From: Liolophura sinensis
Taxonomy: Eukaryota; Mollusca; Polyplacophora; Chitonida; Chitonidae
Length of the DNA: 64,000 nucleotides
Assembly (NCBI RefSeq): GCF_032854445.1
Contig: NC_088300.1
Coordinates: 66,934,984-66,998,983 of the forward strand
Direction: 5' to 3'
The notes beneath the pieces are model-generated. The model was given only the letters and a program-made list of their open reading frames with translations. It was not told where the DNA came from and did no database searches. A program made the translations under genes and the position numbers. Of the stretch, positions 23,301-34,100 are shown piece after piece (positions within the stretch are counted from its first letter, which is position 1; each line of letters opens with the position of its first letter).

Positions 23301-26300
23301 GATTTAAGTGATTTGGGAGTATTTATTGGTAAAGAATTACAGTTTTTTCTGCTTTTTCTCCTGTTTTTTAAGGACATTTTTTGTTAACAATGTTGCTGCT
23401 GGACAAGCTGAAGAAGTCAGCCCCAAGCAGGATCATTAATGTATCCAGCATAGCTCATAACCGAGGCAGGATTAACTTTGAGGATCTCAACAGTGCCAAG
23501 TCATACAACCCTTCTGAGGCTTACAATCAGAGTAAACTAGCTAACCTACTCTTCACCAAGGAACTAGCCAAACGCTTGGAAGGTAGGACTCATTGTACAT
23601 AAAATATGTGAAAATATGTATATAAAAATATATATATAAATATTAAATTAGTGCCAGCTTTTGAACAGATGTTGAGTTGAAAACATGTATTGTGTGAATA
23701 AGAAACTGTGGTTGGGTACAACTTCCTTAAAAGGGAAAAAATTAACAGTTGGAACAATGTTGATCTGCCTACATATTGTCATGTATAAAATATAAAGAAT
23801 GATGTTTACAGTGTCAAAAGCAAAAAGGCATTTATGCTTTAATAAGCAATATTGAGGCTGGATAGCTCTCTAATGCTTAGAGTAATAAAAAGAAATGGCA
23901 GGGACACTGGGAAACTCAAAACAGCTGAATGACAATTGAGGAAAATGTTTATGCTTGTATAATACACAAACAGGTTCGCTTTTGGTTATCTTCTCCTTTT
24001 TGTGAGATCTCTCTATCACTACTGACATAAACTTTACTTTGTTTTTTTTAGAAACCTTTAGTCTGTGTACTAAGGTAAATAACTTCTCACTAAGAACTGT
24101 GTGAAATATATTTTTGTGGTCTTCAGGTACTAAGGTAACAGTAAATGCGGTTCACCCTGGGATAGTGAAGACAGAGTTGGGCCGTCATATGAGCATAAGT
24201 AAGTCCTACCTTTCGTGGATCTTCCTAGGCCCACCCAGCTGGCTACTGATGAAGACCCCCAAACAGGGAGCACAGACCACTTTGTTCTGTGCCTTGGACC
24301 CAAGTCTAGAAAATGTCTCTGGAAAGTACTTCAGGTAGGTGTTGTTATAATCAGTTTAGCTATTCATCTGTACTTCAGGTGGGTTCGTTATAATCAGTTT
24401 AGCTATTCATCTGTACTTTAGGTGGGTTCGTTATAATCAGTTTAGCTATTCGTCCGCACTTCAGGTGGGGTTGTAATAATCAGTTTAGCTGTTCCTCTGC
24501 ACTTCAGGTGGGGTTGTTATAATCAGATTAGCTGTTCGTCTGCACTTCAGGTGGGATTGTTATAATCAGATTAGCTGTTCCTCTGCACTTCAGGTGGGGT
24601 TGTTATAATCAGTTTAGCTGTTCGTCTGCACTTCAGGTGGGTTCGTTATAATCAGTTTAGCTATTCATCTGTACTTCAGGTGGGTTCGTTATAATGAGTT
24701 TAGCTATTCATCTGTACTTCAGGTGGGTTCGTTATAATGAGTTTAGCTATTCATCTGTACTTCAGGTGGGCTCAATATAATGAGTTTAGCTATTCATCTG
24801 TACTTCAGGTGGGTTCAATATAATGAGTTTATCTATTCATCTGTACTTCAGGTGGGTTCGTTATAATCAGTTTAGCTATTCATCTGTACTTCAGGTGGGT
24901 TCGTTATAATCAGTTTAGCTATTCATCTGTACTTTAGGTGGGTTCGTTATAATCAGTTTAGCTATTCGTCTGCATTGCAGGTGGGTTCGTTATAATCAGT
25001 TTAGCTATTCGTCCGCACTTCAGGTGGGGTTGTAATAATCAACAGTATTATCGTTAATAAGGATTACACTTTCTGAATATAGCACAGATTCTAGTGCTGA
25101 AATTTGGCTGAGACCACTGTGGGTTTCGAGCCAGCGACCTCAGAGTCAGGCACCTAACCGCCAGCAATACATGTCAACCGTCTAGACCACTCGACCAACA
25201 GGCCTTCCACAAAAAAATGGAAGGTAGTTGACCGGTAGACTTTACAGCGAACATGCATTACCCCTCTGATGATCATAAACGACGTCACTCCCTTAGGTGA
25301 ATATATCAGATAGGTATAGATGTCATTTAGAAAGTGGGATTAAGTAACAGTATTATGGAAGGCCTGTTGGTCGAGTGGTCTAGACGGTTGACATGTATTG
25401 CTGGCGGTTAGGTGCCTGACTCTGAGGTCGCTGGCTCGAAACCCGCAGTGGTCTCAGCCAAATTTCAGCACTAGAATCTGTGCTATATATTCAGAAAGTG
25501 TAATCCTTATTAACGATAATATTGTAATAATCAGTTTAGCTATTCGTCTGCACTTCAAGTGGGTTCGTTATAATGAGATTAGCTGTTCCTCTGCACTTCA
25601 GGTGGGGTTGTTATAATCAGTTTAGCTGTTCGTCTGCACTTTAGGTGGGGTTGTTCTAATCAGTTTAGCTGTTCGTCTGTACTTCAGGTGGGTTTGTTAT
25701 AATCAGTTTATCTGTTCCTCTGCACTTCAGGTGGGTTCGTTATAATCAGTTTAGCTGTTTGTCTGCACTTCAGGTGGGGTTGTTATGATCAGTTTAGCTG
25801 TTTGTCTGCACTTTAGGTGGGGTTGTTATAATGAGTTTAGCTGTTCCTCTGCACTTCAGGTGGGTTTGTTATAATCAGTTTATCTGTTCCTCTGCACTTC
25901 AGGTGGGTTTGTTATGATCAGTTTAGCTGTTCCTCTGCACTTCAGGTGGGTTTGTTATAATGAGTTTAGCTGTTCGTCTGCACTTCAGGTGGGGTTGTAA
26001 TAATCAGTTTAGCTGTTCCTCTGCACTTCAGGTGGGGTTGTTATAATGAGTTTAGCTGTTCCTCTGCACTTCAGGTGGGTTTGTTATAATCAGTTTAGCT
26101 GTTCCTCTGCACTTCAGGTGGGGTTGTTATAATCAGTTTAGCTGTTCGTCTGCACTTCAGGTGGGTTTGTTATAATCAGTTTAGCTGTTCGTCTGCACTT
26201 CAGTTGGGTTTGTTATAATCAGTTTATCTGTTCCTCTGCACTTATGGTGGGGTTGTTATAATGAGTTTAGCTGTTCCTCTGCACTTAAGGTGGGTTCGTT

Positions 26301-26670
26301 ATGATCAGTTTAGCTGTTCATGTGATGTATTTTTTATGGCATTGATGGTGCTAGTGGAAGAAACTTCACCTCACTTCACATAAAGTTTCTTATGTACAGT
26401 GACACATAAAGACTTTGAAATGATATCTTTTATGCCAACACCCAAAGTTTTCTGATGAGAAATTTATCCAACTTCACAAAAAAGCTTGTAAGATGGATGG
26501 ATCAATTATAATCAAAGAAAATGTGATCACTGAAAAATACCTAACTTTAAGTGAAGTACATTACTCTACTGTACTTCTTCATTAATTGACCTGTGGATGA
26601 AAGGATAAGGAAGAATTGCATTGATACATAACTAAACATGTTTTGGCTCTGTTTACACCGACTGTATCAT

Positions 26671-26702
<32 letters not shown>

Positions 26703-27226
26703 GACATACATGTATTGTGGTTCTGCATTATAGTGACTGTAAGGATAAGGAAAAATTACAGTCATGCTTGACTAAACATGTTATGGTTCTGCATTATAGT
26801 GACCGTAAGGATAAGGAAAAATTACAGTCATGCTTGACTAAACATGTTATGGTTCTGCATTATAGTGAGTGTAAGGATAAGGAAAAATTACAGTCATGCT
26901 TGACTAAACATGTTATGGTTCTGCATTATAGTGACCGTAAGGATAAGGAAAAATTACAGTCATGCTTGACTAAACATGTTATGGTTCTGCATTATAGTGA
27001 ATGTAAGGATAAGGAAGAATCACAGTCATGCTTGACTAAACATGTTGTGGTGCTACATTATAGTGACCGTTAAGAGAAGAAAGAATTACAGCAATTCTTA
27101 ACTAAATATGTTGTGGTTTTGCATTACAGTGACTGTAAGGAGAAGGAAGTGGCCCCTGAAGCAACTGATCCAGCTGTGGCAGCTAGACTTTGGGCAATCA
27201 GCGAGAAATGGACTAGACTCACGTGA
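20340..27226 (+). CDS. RDH13: RDH13-like retinol dehydrogenase (SDR7C type), seven exons
   Basis: An NADP-dependent short-chain dehydrogenase that interconverts retinal/retinol or related aldehydes; vertebrate RDH13 is mitochondrial. Exons: 20340-20416, 20990-21108, 21739-21894, 22169-22273, 23373-23582, 24127-24334, 27130-27226. All junctions are GT-AG and phases agree, giving 323 residues and a stop. Residues 1-26 are hydrophobic (membrane anchor or targeting). Cofactor motif TGANTGIG is at 48-55, NNAG at 127-130, and the active site is Ser178, Tyr203, Lys207 (AYNQSK). RDH13-typical stretches include [20 protein letters not shown] and [16 protein letters not shown], with a C terminus [14 protein letters not shown]. 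An AATAAA is at 27275-27280. Intron 4 holds a fresh SINE. Intron 6 is swollen by arrays made from its own splice sites (see separate entries). The paralogue on the opposite strand at 31133-35879 has matching exons. Orthology to RDH13 rather than RDH11/12/14 is likely but was not tested by phylogeny. Confidence 0.93.
22987..23250 (+). mobile_element. SINE family A, intact insertion with target duplication
   Basis: The best copy in the window: a 264-bp element flanked by a perfect 12-bp direct repeat (ttgataaattgg at 22975-22986 and 23251-23262). The head 'ggggcctccgtggcttagtt' carries an A-box-like sequence. 'gctgtgagttcaagtccagc' is B-box-like, so the head is tRNA-derived. The body contains 'cctgcggatggttgtgggtt'. 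The tail is 'gtacggcataaattaccaat' plus (AAAT)n. It sits in intron 4 of the RDH13-like gene, in the same orientation. The perfect duplication suggests a recent insertion. Confidence 0.92.
24332..25032 (+). repeat. 43-bp minisatellite derived from a splice donor, part 1
   Basis: About 16 units of 43 bp starting at the very 3' end of exon 6. Each unit reads 'tacttcaggtgggttcgtta' followed by 'taatcagtttagctattcat'. The real donor is TACTTCAG|GTAGGT. Every unit repeats TACTTCAG|GTGGGT, so the exon tail and donor have been copied in tandem. A foldback element interrupts the array. Confidence 0.95.
25041..25524. mobile_element. Foldback element with 169-bp inverted arms
   Basis: The left arm 25041-25209 and right arm 25356-25524 are near-perfect reverse complements separated by about 146 bp. 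An 8-bp duplication of the array sequence (taataatc at 25033-25040 and 25525-25532) flanks it, as for hAT-type insertions. Each arm holds a tRNA-Leu/Ser-like head ('ttggtcgagtggtctagac', then 'gctggctcgaaacc'), so it may have grown from two divergent SINEs. It has no coding frame. Confidence 0.9.
25525..26322 (+). repeat. 43-bp minisatellite derived from a splice donor, part 2
   Basis: Continuation of the array, about 18 further units, mostly of the 'ctgttcctctgcacttcag' plus GTGGGGTTGTTATAA type. This variant puts a pyrimidine-richer run before CAG|GTGGG than the left part has. The array decays after 26310. Confidence 0.95.
26668..26702. repeat. (ACTA)n microsatellite
   Basis: About eight ACTA units immediately before the 66-bp array. 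Confidence 0.9.
26703..27129 (+). repeat. 66-bp minisatellite derived from the exon 7 acceptor
   Basis: Six to seven units of 66 bp leading into the true exon 7. Each unit contains 'ttctgcattatag' plus 'tgactgtaaggataaggaa'. The real boundary is 'ttttgcattacag' plus 'tgactgtaaggagaaggaa'. The acceptor and first 19 bases of exon 7 have therefore been multiplied upstream. Because 66 is divisible by 3, the frame stays open from 26717 to a stop at about 27071, encoding a 22-residue repeat (LHYSD[CR][14 protein letters not shown]). Confidence 0.95.
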
Positions 27227-27274
27227 CACCCACACTTTCACACATAATTATTTATGCTGTATTTTACCATTAAT

Positions 27275-27280
27275 AATAAA
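27275..27280 (+). terminator. Polyadenylation signal of the RDH13-like gene
   Basis: AATAAA 49 bases after the stop codon, giving a short 3'UTR. Confidence 0.7.
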
Positions 27281-30200
27281 GAAAAGATTGCCATTGTCCA
27301 TGCTTTGTGACACAGTAGTGGTGTTTTCGTTGTTGGTGAAAAGCCATTGTCTGTATTTATTCAGTTATAACACAGTTTCCGCCGTAACAGGAAGGTCAGC
27401 ATGCTTAAACGTCCTCATGACATCTCTGCCCACAGACATAGCCAGGTGCATATATAGATTGTGAATAGCTATGATCATGTACATATACAACATATAAAAC
27501 TATCAAAAACATCATTGGAGAACTGCTTTCACTCACACATTTAGGAAATGCAGGTGATCCAAACATCAGCTTACAGCAATACATCTGGGAATTCCAACTT
27601 TCATGCCATGTATTGGATTGATGTACTCAACCCTGTATTGCTCTAATCAGGAATTCTCAGGTTTATATGGGTAGAGGAACCTGTGGTGCCTAAACAACCA
27701 CCCTTCACGAGGTACCTGACAAGCCTCTGTCTGAAAACCACAGCAGGATTCGAACCTGGGACTGCTTTTTTCTTACAACTGGCAGATCAGCATTTACTGC
27801 CTTACTGGGTGTTATGACAAAGACACAGACAGGATACTCCGTCCAGTAATAGTAAATGGATGCTTTATACAAGTACAAATATTACCTGGTATGAGAGTGA
27901 CATAGCAGAGGTATTCATTTAGGTTAAGGTGATGGCATGATTGAGGATGTCAGCACCGTCTGATGTGGTTTGAACAACAGGTTTATTTTAGTAGTTCAAA
28001 AACTGGAGCGGGTTATGGCCAGGTAGTTAGCACGCTTAGATATATCTTTCAGTTTCTTAGGCGCAGAAAGAATGGGTTTATTTCCAACGTTGAACAGGAA
28101 AATTTAAGGATGCCCCTCCTCTTACCTGCCCACTGTTTATGTTGCAGAAGCTGGTGGAGTGGATGGTGTTGGTGTGGTAGTTAGCACAGTCTAACATGTT
28201 ATGCTGGTAATTCAGACATGGGATAGCTTGTCAGTAACTTGTCAAATGTCAATTGTTTATCCTGTGCACTATGGTTTTCTTCATCCATAAAACTCACAGC
28301 TGTCATATGATTATGGCATCAAACAACAATCAAACAATGTACAATACACCTCTACAAGAATTAGCAGTAGTGGAAGTGCAAGTAAAAGGATAATCATAAT
28401 AAAGTTTTATTATGAGAACTGGCCAAAAAGGAAGAGGAGATAACTATATCACAATAGATCTCATAATGCAAGACATCATATTTCCCAGAATTCCTTTCTT
28501 TGAACAACTTTGTGCATACATCAAAAAAACCAAAAAAAAAACCGTTGCCACAAGGTTGTATTTAAACTGTTGTCCAGTCATAAATTTCTTAACCGAGCGG
28601 CACTTTCTTTTGGCATTACTGTGGCGTTCATATCGGGACTTCACAGATGTGCAAAAATTCCATTTCGTTGTTTTGTTAAGAAAGCACTATCATAAATTCT
28701 TATATTTTTCGCTTAACATATATGTAAAAAAAAAAAAAATACAAAAGACTTCCTATGCGAATCTTTAATCTGCAGGAAGACAACCTCCCTGCAGGCTTTT
28801 ATTAAATTCAGTTTAATATGAAAGATACAACTGAGAAAAGAGAAACCATTCATCTTGAGAGTTCTTACACTGAATTTACATACATAACTGTATCATATAT
28901 ATGTGCACACATAATATTTTGTGCTCAGGTAGTCCTACATGTACGCCTTCAATAATTTACAGGATACCCCATACATGTATCCTTGAAGAAGATCATTCTC
29001 CCCAGTTCTAAAACCATAAAGGAATGCCATACATTTACTAATTTTTGCGCTGAGTATATTTATAATGTACATTGATAACGCAAAGCAGCCGGGTTCCACA
29101 CAGTAAATGTTGTTTAATGAACAGCGTAAAGAATGCAAGACAACCAATGATACGCAAAACATAATTTGGTTATTATTTTCACAAAAACACTATTTACAAG
29201 TGGTAATCAAAATTCTCTATACAATATTTGACTTATTATGTATATTGATTTAGATCTGAGTAGTATGAAACAAGGTCAGGGTCAAAGATCAAAGTATCCA
29301 CCTCAGTAGTTTAAAAAAAAAAAAAAGGGTTGAACAAATGTGAAAAACTACTTGTGAATATAAAGAAAATCCTGATATTATTCCTTAAAAAAAATAAACA
29401 AACAAAAGCAACTATAGAATCCCCAAGAGTCTGAATAAGTACATTTCCTACTCATTCAACACTCTGACAAACAGGAGGAAAATGTATCATATTTGATGTA
29501 ACTAAAATATGTAACAGTATTGCATAGATTCACAATGAAAACTGGTATCAAAGTCATTAAAAATCTTCAAATATGATATTAAAAATTACAATAATGTATT
29601 TTGATAAGTGTTTTATATGGACTGCCAGAAAATCTTAACACCTTCATGGCTACCCAATAAATTGTTTGATGTCATGCTGAAGATTAACCCAGACAAAACT
29701 GGATATGAACTGGCCATCTCACTGTTCAACATGACCAAGGCTTACTAGCCTAAATTCACCTCCACATTCATTATTTTACCTCCAGGCATCCTACCATTTC
29801 CTGGTATTCACCTCCATCTCCATCAGTCTAAACATAATGAATTGCCAGGAATTCAAGTCAAGCTTTCACATGTATATATGCCAATGGAATACATTACATA
29901 CAACACAGTTTACAGTGTTCTGATATATAGTTTAGTTGGTCACCCTATAGAATGTGAATAAACTCTCATTATGACAAAAAGAGCTAATATTTGCTAAACC
30001 AATGCCCATGCATCCAAACTCTGCTTTCTGAATGGTCAAACACAGTAGCAAATGGTTTTATTTACGTTCCAAACACAGAACTGGTGAACTCGTGTATTCT
30101 CTCAGGTGCCAGTTGAATTACCTGTACATACATGTATGTATCTGGATGAATGACACCAGACAAAATCTGGGTGAAAACATACCTTAAATTGACACTCATA

Positions 30201-31132
30201 TTTAAACCATGACATTCATTATCTGTATCTGGCAGAATCTCTGCAGGTCTGCTAGAATGGACCGAAACAAAGGGATGGCAAATCCATCCGTACAAATCAA
30301 CATGAAAGATAGCGCGTCTCTGGAGTTGCCTCCCTTTGTAGAAGGCCAGCAAACATATTCCTATCTTGGTTAACATTCAAGCCAGTGAGAACTTATGGAA
30401 AGAAAATGTCTGGCTAGACTTCATGACATGATCAAGATGTGTGGCTGTTTTGTCTATAATGCCACAAATTCTGCAAATGACAAGTGATAAATGTAATATA
30501 ATTCAGACAAGCTGATAGCTAAAGCTGAGTATGATACATTACCCCTGTGGCACATAAATAAATGTAAAGAAAGATACCGTACAAAATTAGTTGTTAAGCT
30601 CTGATTTTGTGCAAGATGCACAATTGTCCAATTGCAACAGAACAGCTAAAACATCACCACATCCTCAGTATGGGACTGGCCAGAGGTGGGGTTGGCCAGA
30701 GATTAGCCTGTAAATCCATCTGTAATCTTCATCAGGGAAATCTAGCAAGATCCACATTATAAACTGTGGTTCCAGAAATATATCAAATGAGTAACCAAAT
30801 TCAGTCGAGAGTGCCCCACATCATGTAGATGTAGTGTATTGAAATGGATTATTAGAAATGGAACAATATTTCCAGAAGCCTATGAAGTGGTTAAAGTTTG
30901 AGTTCAAGCAAAAAATTTGCCTTTCTGCTGTTTTTGGGTGACATCCTTGTTTTCAGAACACGCAATAAATCAGCTGGAACTCAAGTTCTTCTTGCATCAC
31001 CACAGTTTGTCTTCTCGCACTTCACTGATGTCTCTCTTGTCTGATTCTGCCTTCAACATACTGACACACTCCTTTGTTTCACACTGCATGTGCCACATCC
31101 TGTCACCACAGTCATGTCTGAATGATAACTTC
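27281..31132. other. Spacer between the convergent RDH genes
   Basis: No exon was recognised. A family B fragment lies at about 27650-27830 ('gtagaggaacctgtggtgcc', 'caggattcgaacctgggact'). Long A runs lie near 28540, 28725 and 29310. The longest frame (28412-28768) covers an A-rich low-complexity stretch and shows no domain. Confidence 0.5.
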
Positions 31133-34100
31133 TCAGCTATCCCCGCTGTTTAAGCTTTTCACCGCAGTTGCGTCCCTCTCCAGGCGTGTCCATTTTACAC
31201 TTTCTTGCCACAGCTTTTTTGCCAGATCATCATCTATAGCCTGAGATTCTAGGACAGCCTCGTTGCATTCACTGCAAACAACAAGAGCACAATCCCAGCA
31301 AATCATCAATGAAATCATTCCAACAAGTATTCAGATGGTTTGTCCCCAAACATATAGGCTACTGACAGTTATCACATGTAACTGAACTGGGACTCCAGAG
31401 GTACTGCTACCTATTAAACATGCAAAACTGTAAATTCAATCACTCCAGTAGTTCTGCTACCTTTACAGCTAGAGCTTGACTCCAGCTTGACTGTACAGTT
31501 ACATGCGCAGTCTTTTTGCCGTGCTTCTGCCGACCATGCATGATTGTGTATGTATACAGCCTGATTGCACCACAGTTACATCCTGACTCCAGCAGTCCTG
31601 TAACTTTACATGCTGGCACTACCATTACATCCTGACTCAAGTAGTTCTGCTATTTACATGTTTGGCACTACAATTACATCCAGGCTCCATGTAGTTCTGC
31701 TACTTTACATGCTTGGCACTACAGTTACATCCAGACTCCAGTAGTTCTGCTACTTTACATATACATGCTTGGCACTACAATTACATCCAGACTCCAGTAG
31801 TTCTGCTACTTTACATGTACATGCTTGGCACTACAATTACATCCAGACTCCAGTAGTTCTGCTACTTTACATGTACATGCTTGACACTACAGTTACATCC
31901 TGACTCCAGTAATTCTGCTACTTTACATGTCTGGCACTACAATTACATTCTGACTCTAGTATAAATCCACTACTAAACATGCAAGGAACTACAGTTACAT
32001 TCTGACTCAAATTATTGTGCTATTTACATGTTTGGCACTACAATTACGTCCTGATTCCATTAATTCAGCTATCCAACACATTGCAGCATGACTCAAGTAA
32101 TTCTGCTATATGTATACAGGCATCCTAATGCTAAACAGCAGACATACCTATGTTGACAACAGAGAAATGGTAACAGACATAAGTTTTTTAACCCGTTATT
32201 TTTGACACAGATTAGACAAATATTTCAGTAATTGTAGCACAGCAGCAGTGAGGACACGAATAAAATACCTGTAGTATTTGCCAGTGCTGTCTTTGACTTC
32301 ATCGGCCACAGCACAGTGTATCGCAGTCTGTGCTCCATCATAGGCGGACTTCATCAGGAACCAGGTAAACGGAGAGAAGCTAAGACTGACGAAGGCGTTT
32401 GTCTTGAAGACGAAGTGTCTGTGGATATTGGTATTGGTGATACCTGGGTTTGCACAGTAGACATTGATGCCTGTACCTGTAAAAGATCATATAGAAATTA
32501 GCTTTATCTATTGTTTTTATTATGTGTCCAAGAATATTTCACTTTCATGAGGTTTATGCATGTAATATATATATAAACTTTTGATGTAAGGCTGTAGACT
32601 TTGGGAGTTGCACCTGAACAAAAACAAAACATATTCCAGATTATAGAAAATGTTTAATTCTACAATATACACATAACATCCAATTAACAACTAGAACTCT
32701 AATATCTTCTGTGTGGCTTTTCAGTGATACAGCACTATAACACTGTAAACAGTGAATATAGCTTGCTATAAGGAGACAGTGTCATGAAATGACCAAAATC
32801 ATGTATTACAAGCAATGTTCAACACCAAAGTGAAAAACCAAAAGAACAAAAAAAAAAAAAAGGGTGATGAATCAAAGAATTTAAGGCCTGAGAGTCTGCA
32901 GACATAACTAAAGTCAACCAAAAAAAAAAAAAGCTTCAAGGAAACCTACAGAAGTGATAGAAACCAAGAGCATTTAATCTATTTCGTATGAATGCAGCGG
33001 CAAAGATTTGGCCATGTGTGCATATCATATTCTCTTGATGACATTTACATAAAAAAGTCACCTTCTAATCTACGAGCCAATTCCTGGCTGAACAAGATGA
33101 CGGCTAGTTTACACTGAGAGAACTGCTTCCCGGAGTTGAATTCTGCTTCTTTCTCTCCATTAATATCGTCAAAGTTAATTTCTCCCAGCTTGTACGCTGA
33201 TGCAGTCACATTGATGATTCTGCCCGAGCCTGAGGATTTCATCACATCCAATAGCAGGTTGGTCAGCAAAAAATGGCCTGTAGACAAGACATTTTTCATG
33301 ATGTATTACACTGTTTGAACTTGTGTTACTGAAAGACACTGATGCTTAAATTTGGGAGTACAAGCAATTAACATATTTAGTATAAATAACAACATATGAT
33401 ATTTGGCTTCTTTTGAACAGAGGCATTTCTGAATACAGCTATTAGTGCTTTCATGTACGTACTACTGCTCATGGCAACCTTCAATTAACTACTCTTGCAT
33501 CATATATGCTTTAAATTACATTGGGTTACAATAAGATCTGAGGCCATTTCTTAAAATTAAAGTCAAGCTATTTTGCAATCCTTTGTGGCATATTTATTTT
33601 TGGTCAGCTTTACTTTTTGCAGAGAAACTGGCATACTTGTCCATGAAGCTACATACCCAAATAGTTCACTTGAAATTGCTCTTCAAATTTATCCTCCGTT
33701 TCTTTCTGGGGTCCCATCATTGTACCAGCATTGTTTACTAGAATATGCAGCTTGTTTTCCACTGAAAGTAAGACAACAAAATACACTGCAAAATATAGGA
33801 TTTCATTGATTTAACATTTGTCAGTGTTTTTTCAAATACATTGCAGTTACACATTATTATAATAGACATATGTATTTATGAAGATAAAGACATTACATCC
33901 AACATTAATAATTTTATTATTAGGCAGTGTTACAGCTATGGTGTGTCAAATGCAATGAAATGTAATCACGTATAAAGTTCTTCTGTCATGATAAAATACT
34001 ATAAATCCATTTACTCAATTCTACATGTATGTCCAAGTAAATCAACAGTCACTCTTACATACTGTCAGCTAGTCAGCAACTAGGTATTTCTTACTTGTTT

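Noticed and set aside
25356-25450. A genuine tRNA-Leu/Ser gene
   Set aside because: A- and B-box-like segments exist, but the acceptor stem and anticodon arm do not close, and the same sequence is inverted in the other arm. It is a tRNA-derived repeat.
26717-27073. A 118-codon frame of 22-residue repeats as a separate gene
   Set aside because: It is the 66-bp intron array read through; it has no own promoter, and its frame equals that of the neighbouring exon. It is treated as a repeat with possible alternative splicing.
28412-28768. A 118-codon frame downstream of the RDH13-like gene
   Set aside because: Crosses two long A runs giving poly-lysine; no domain or splice signals.
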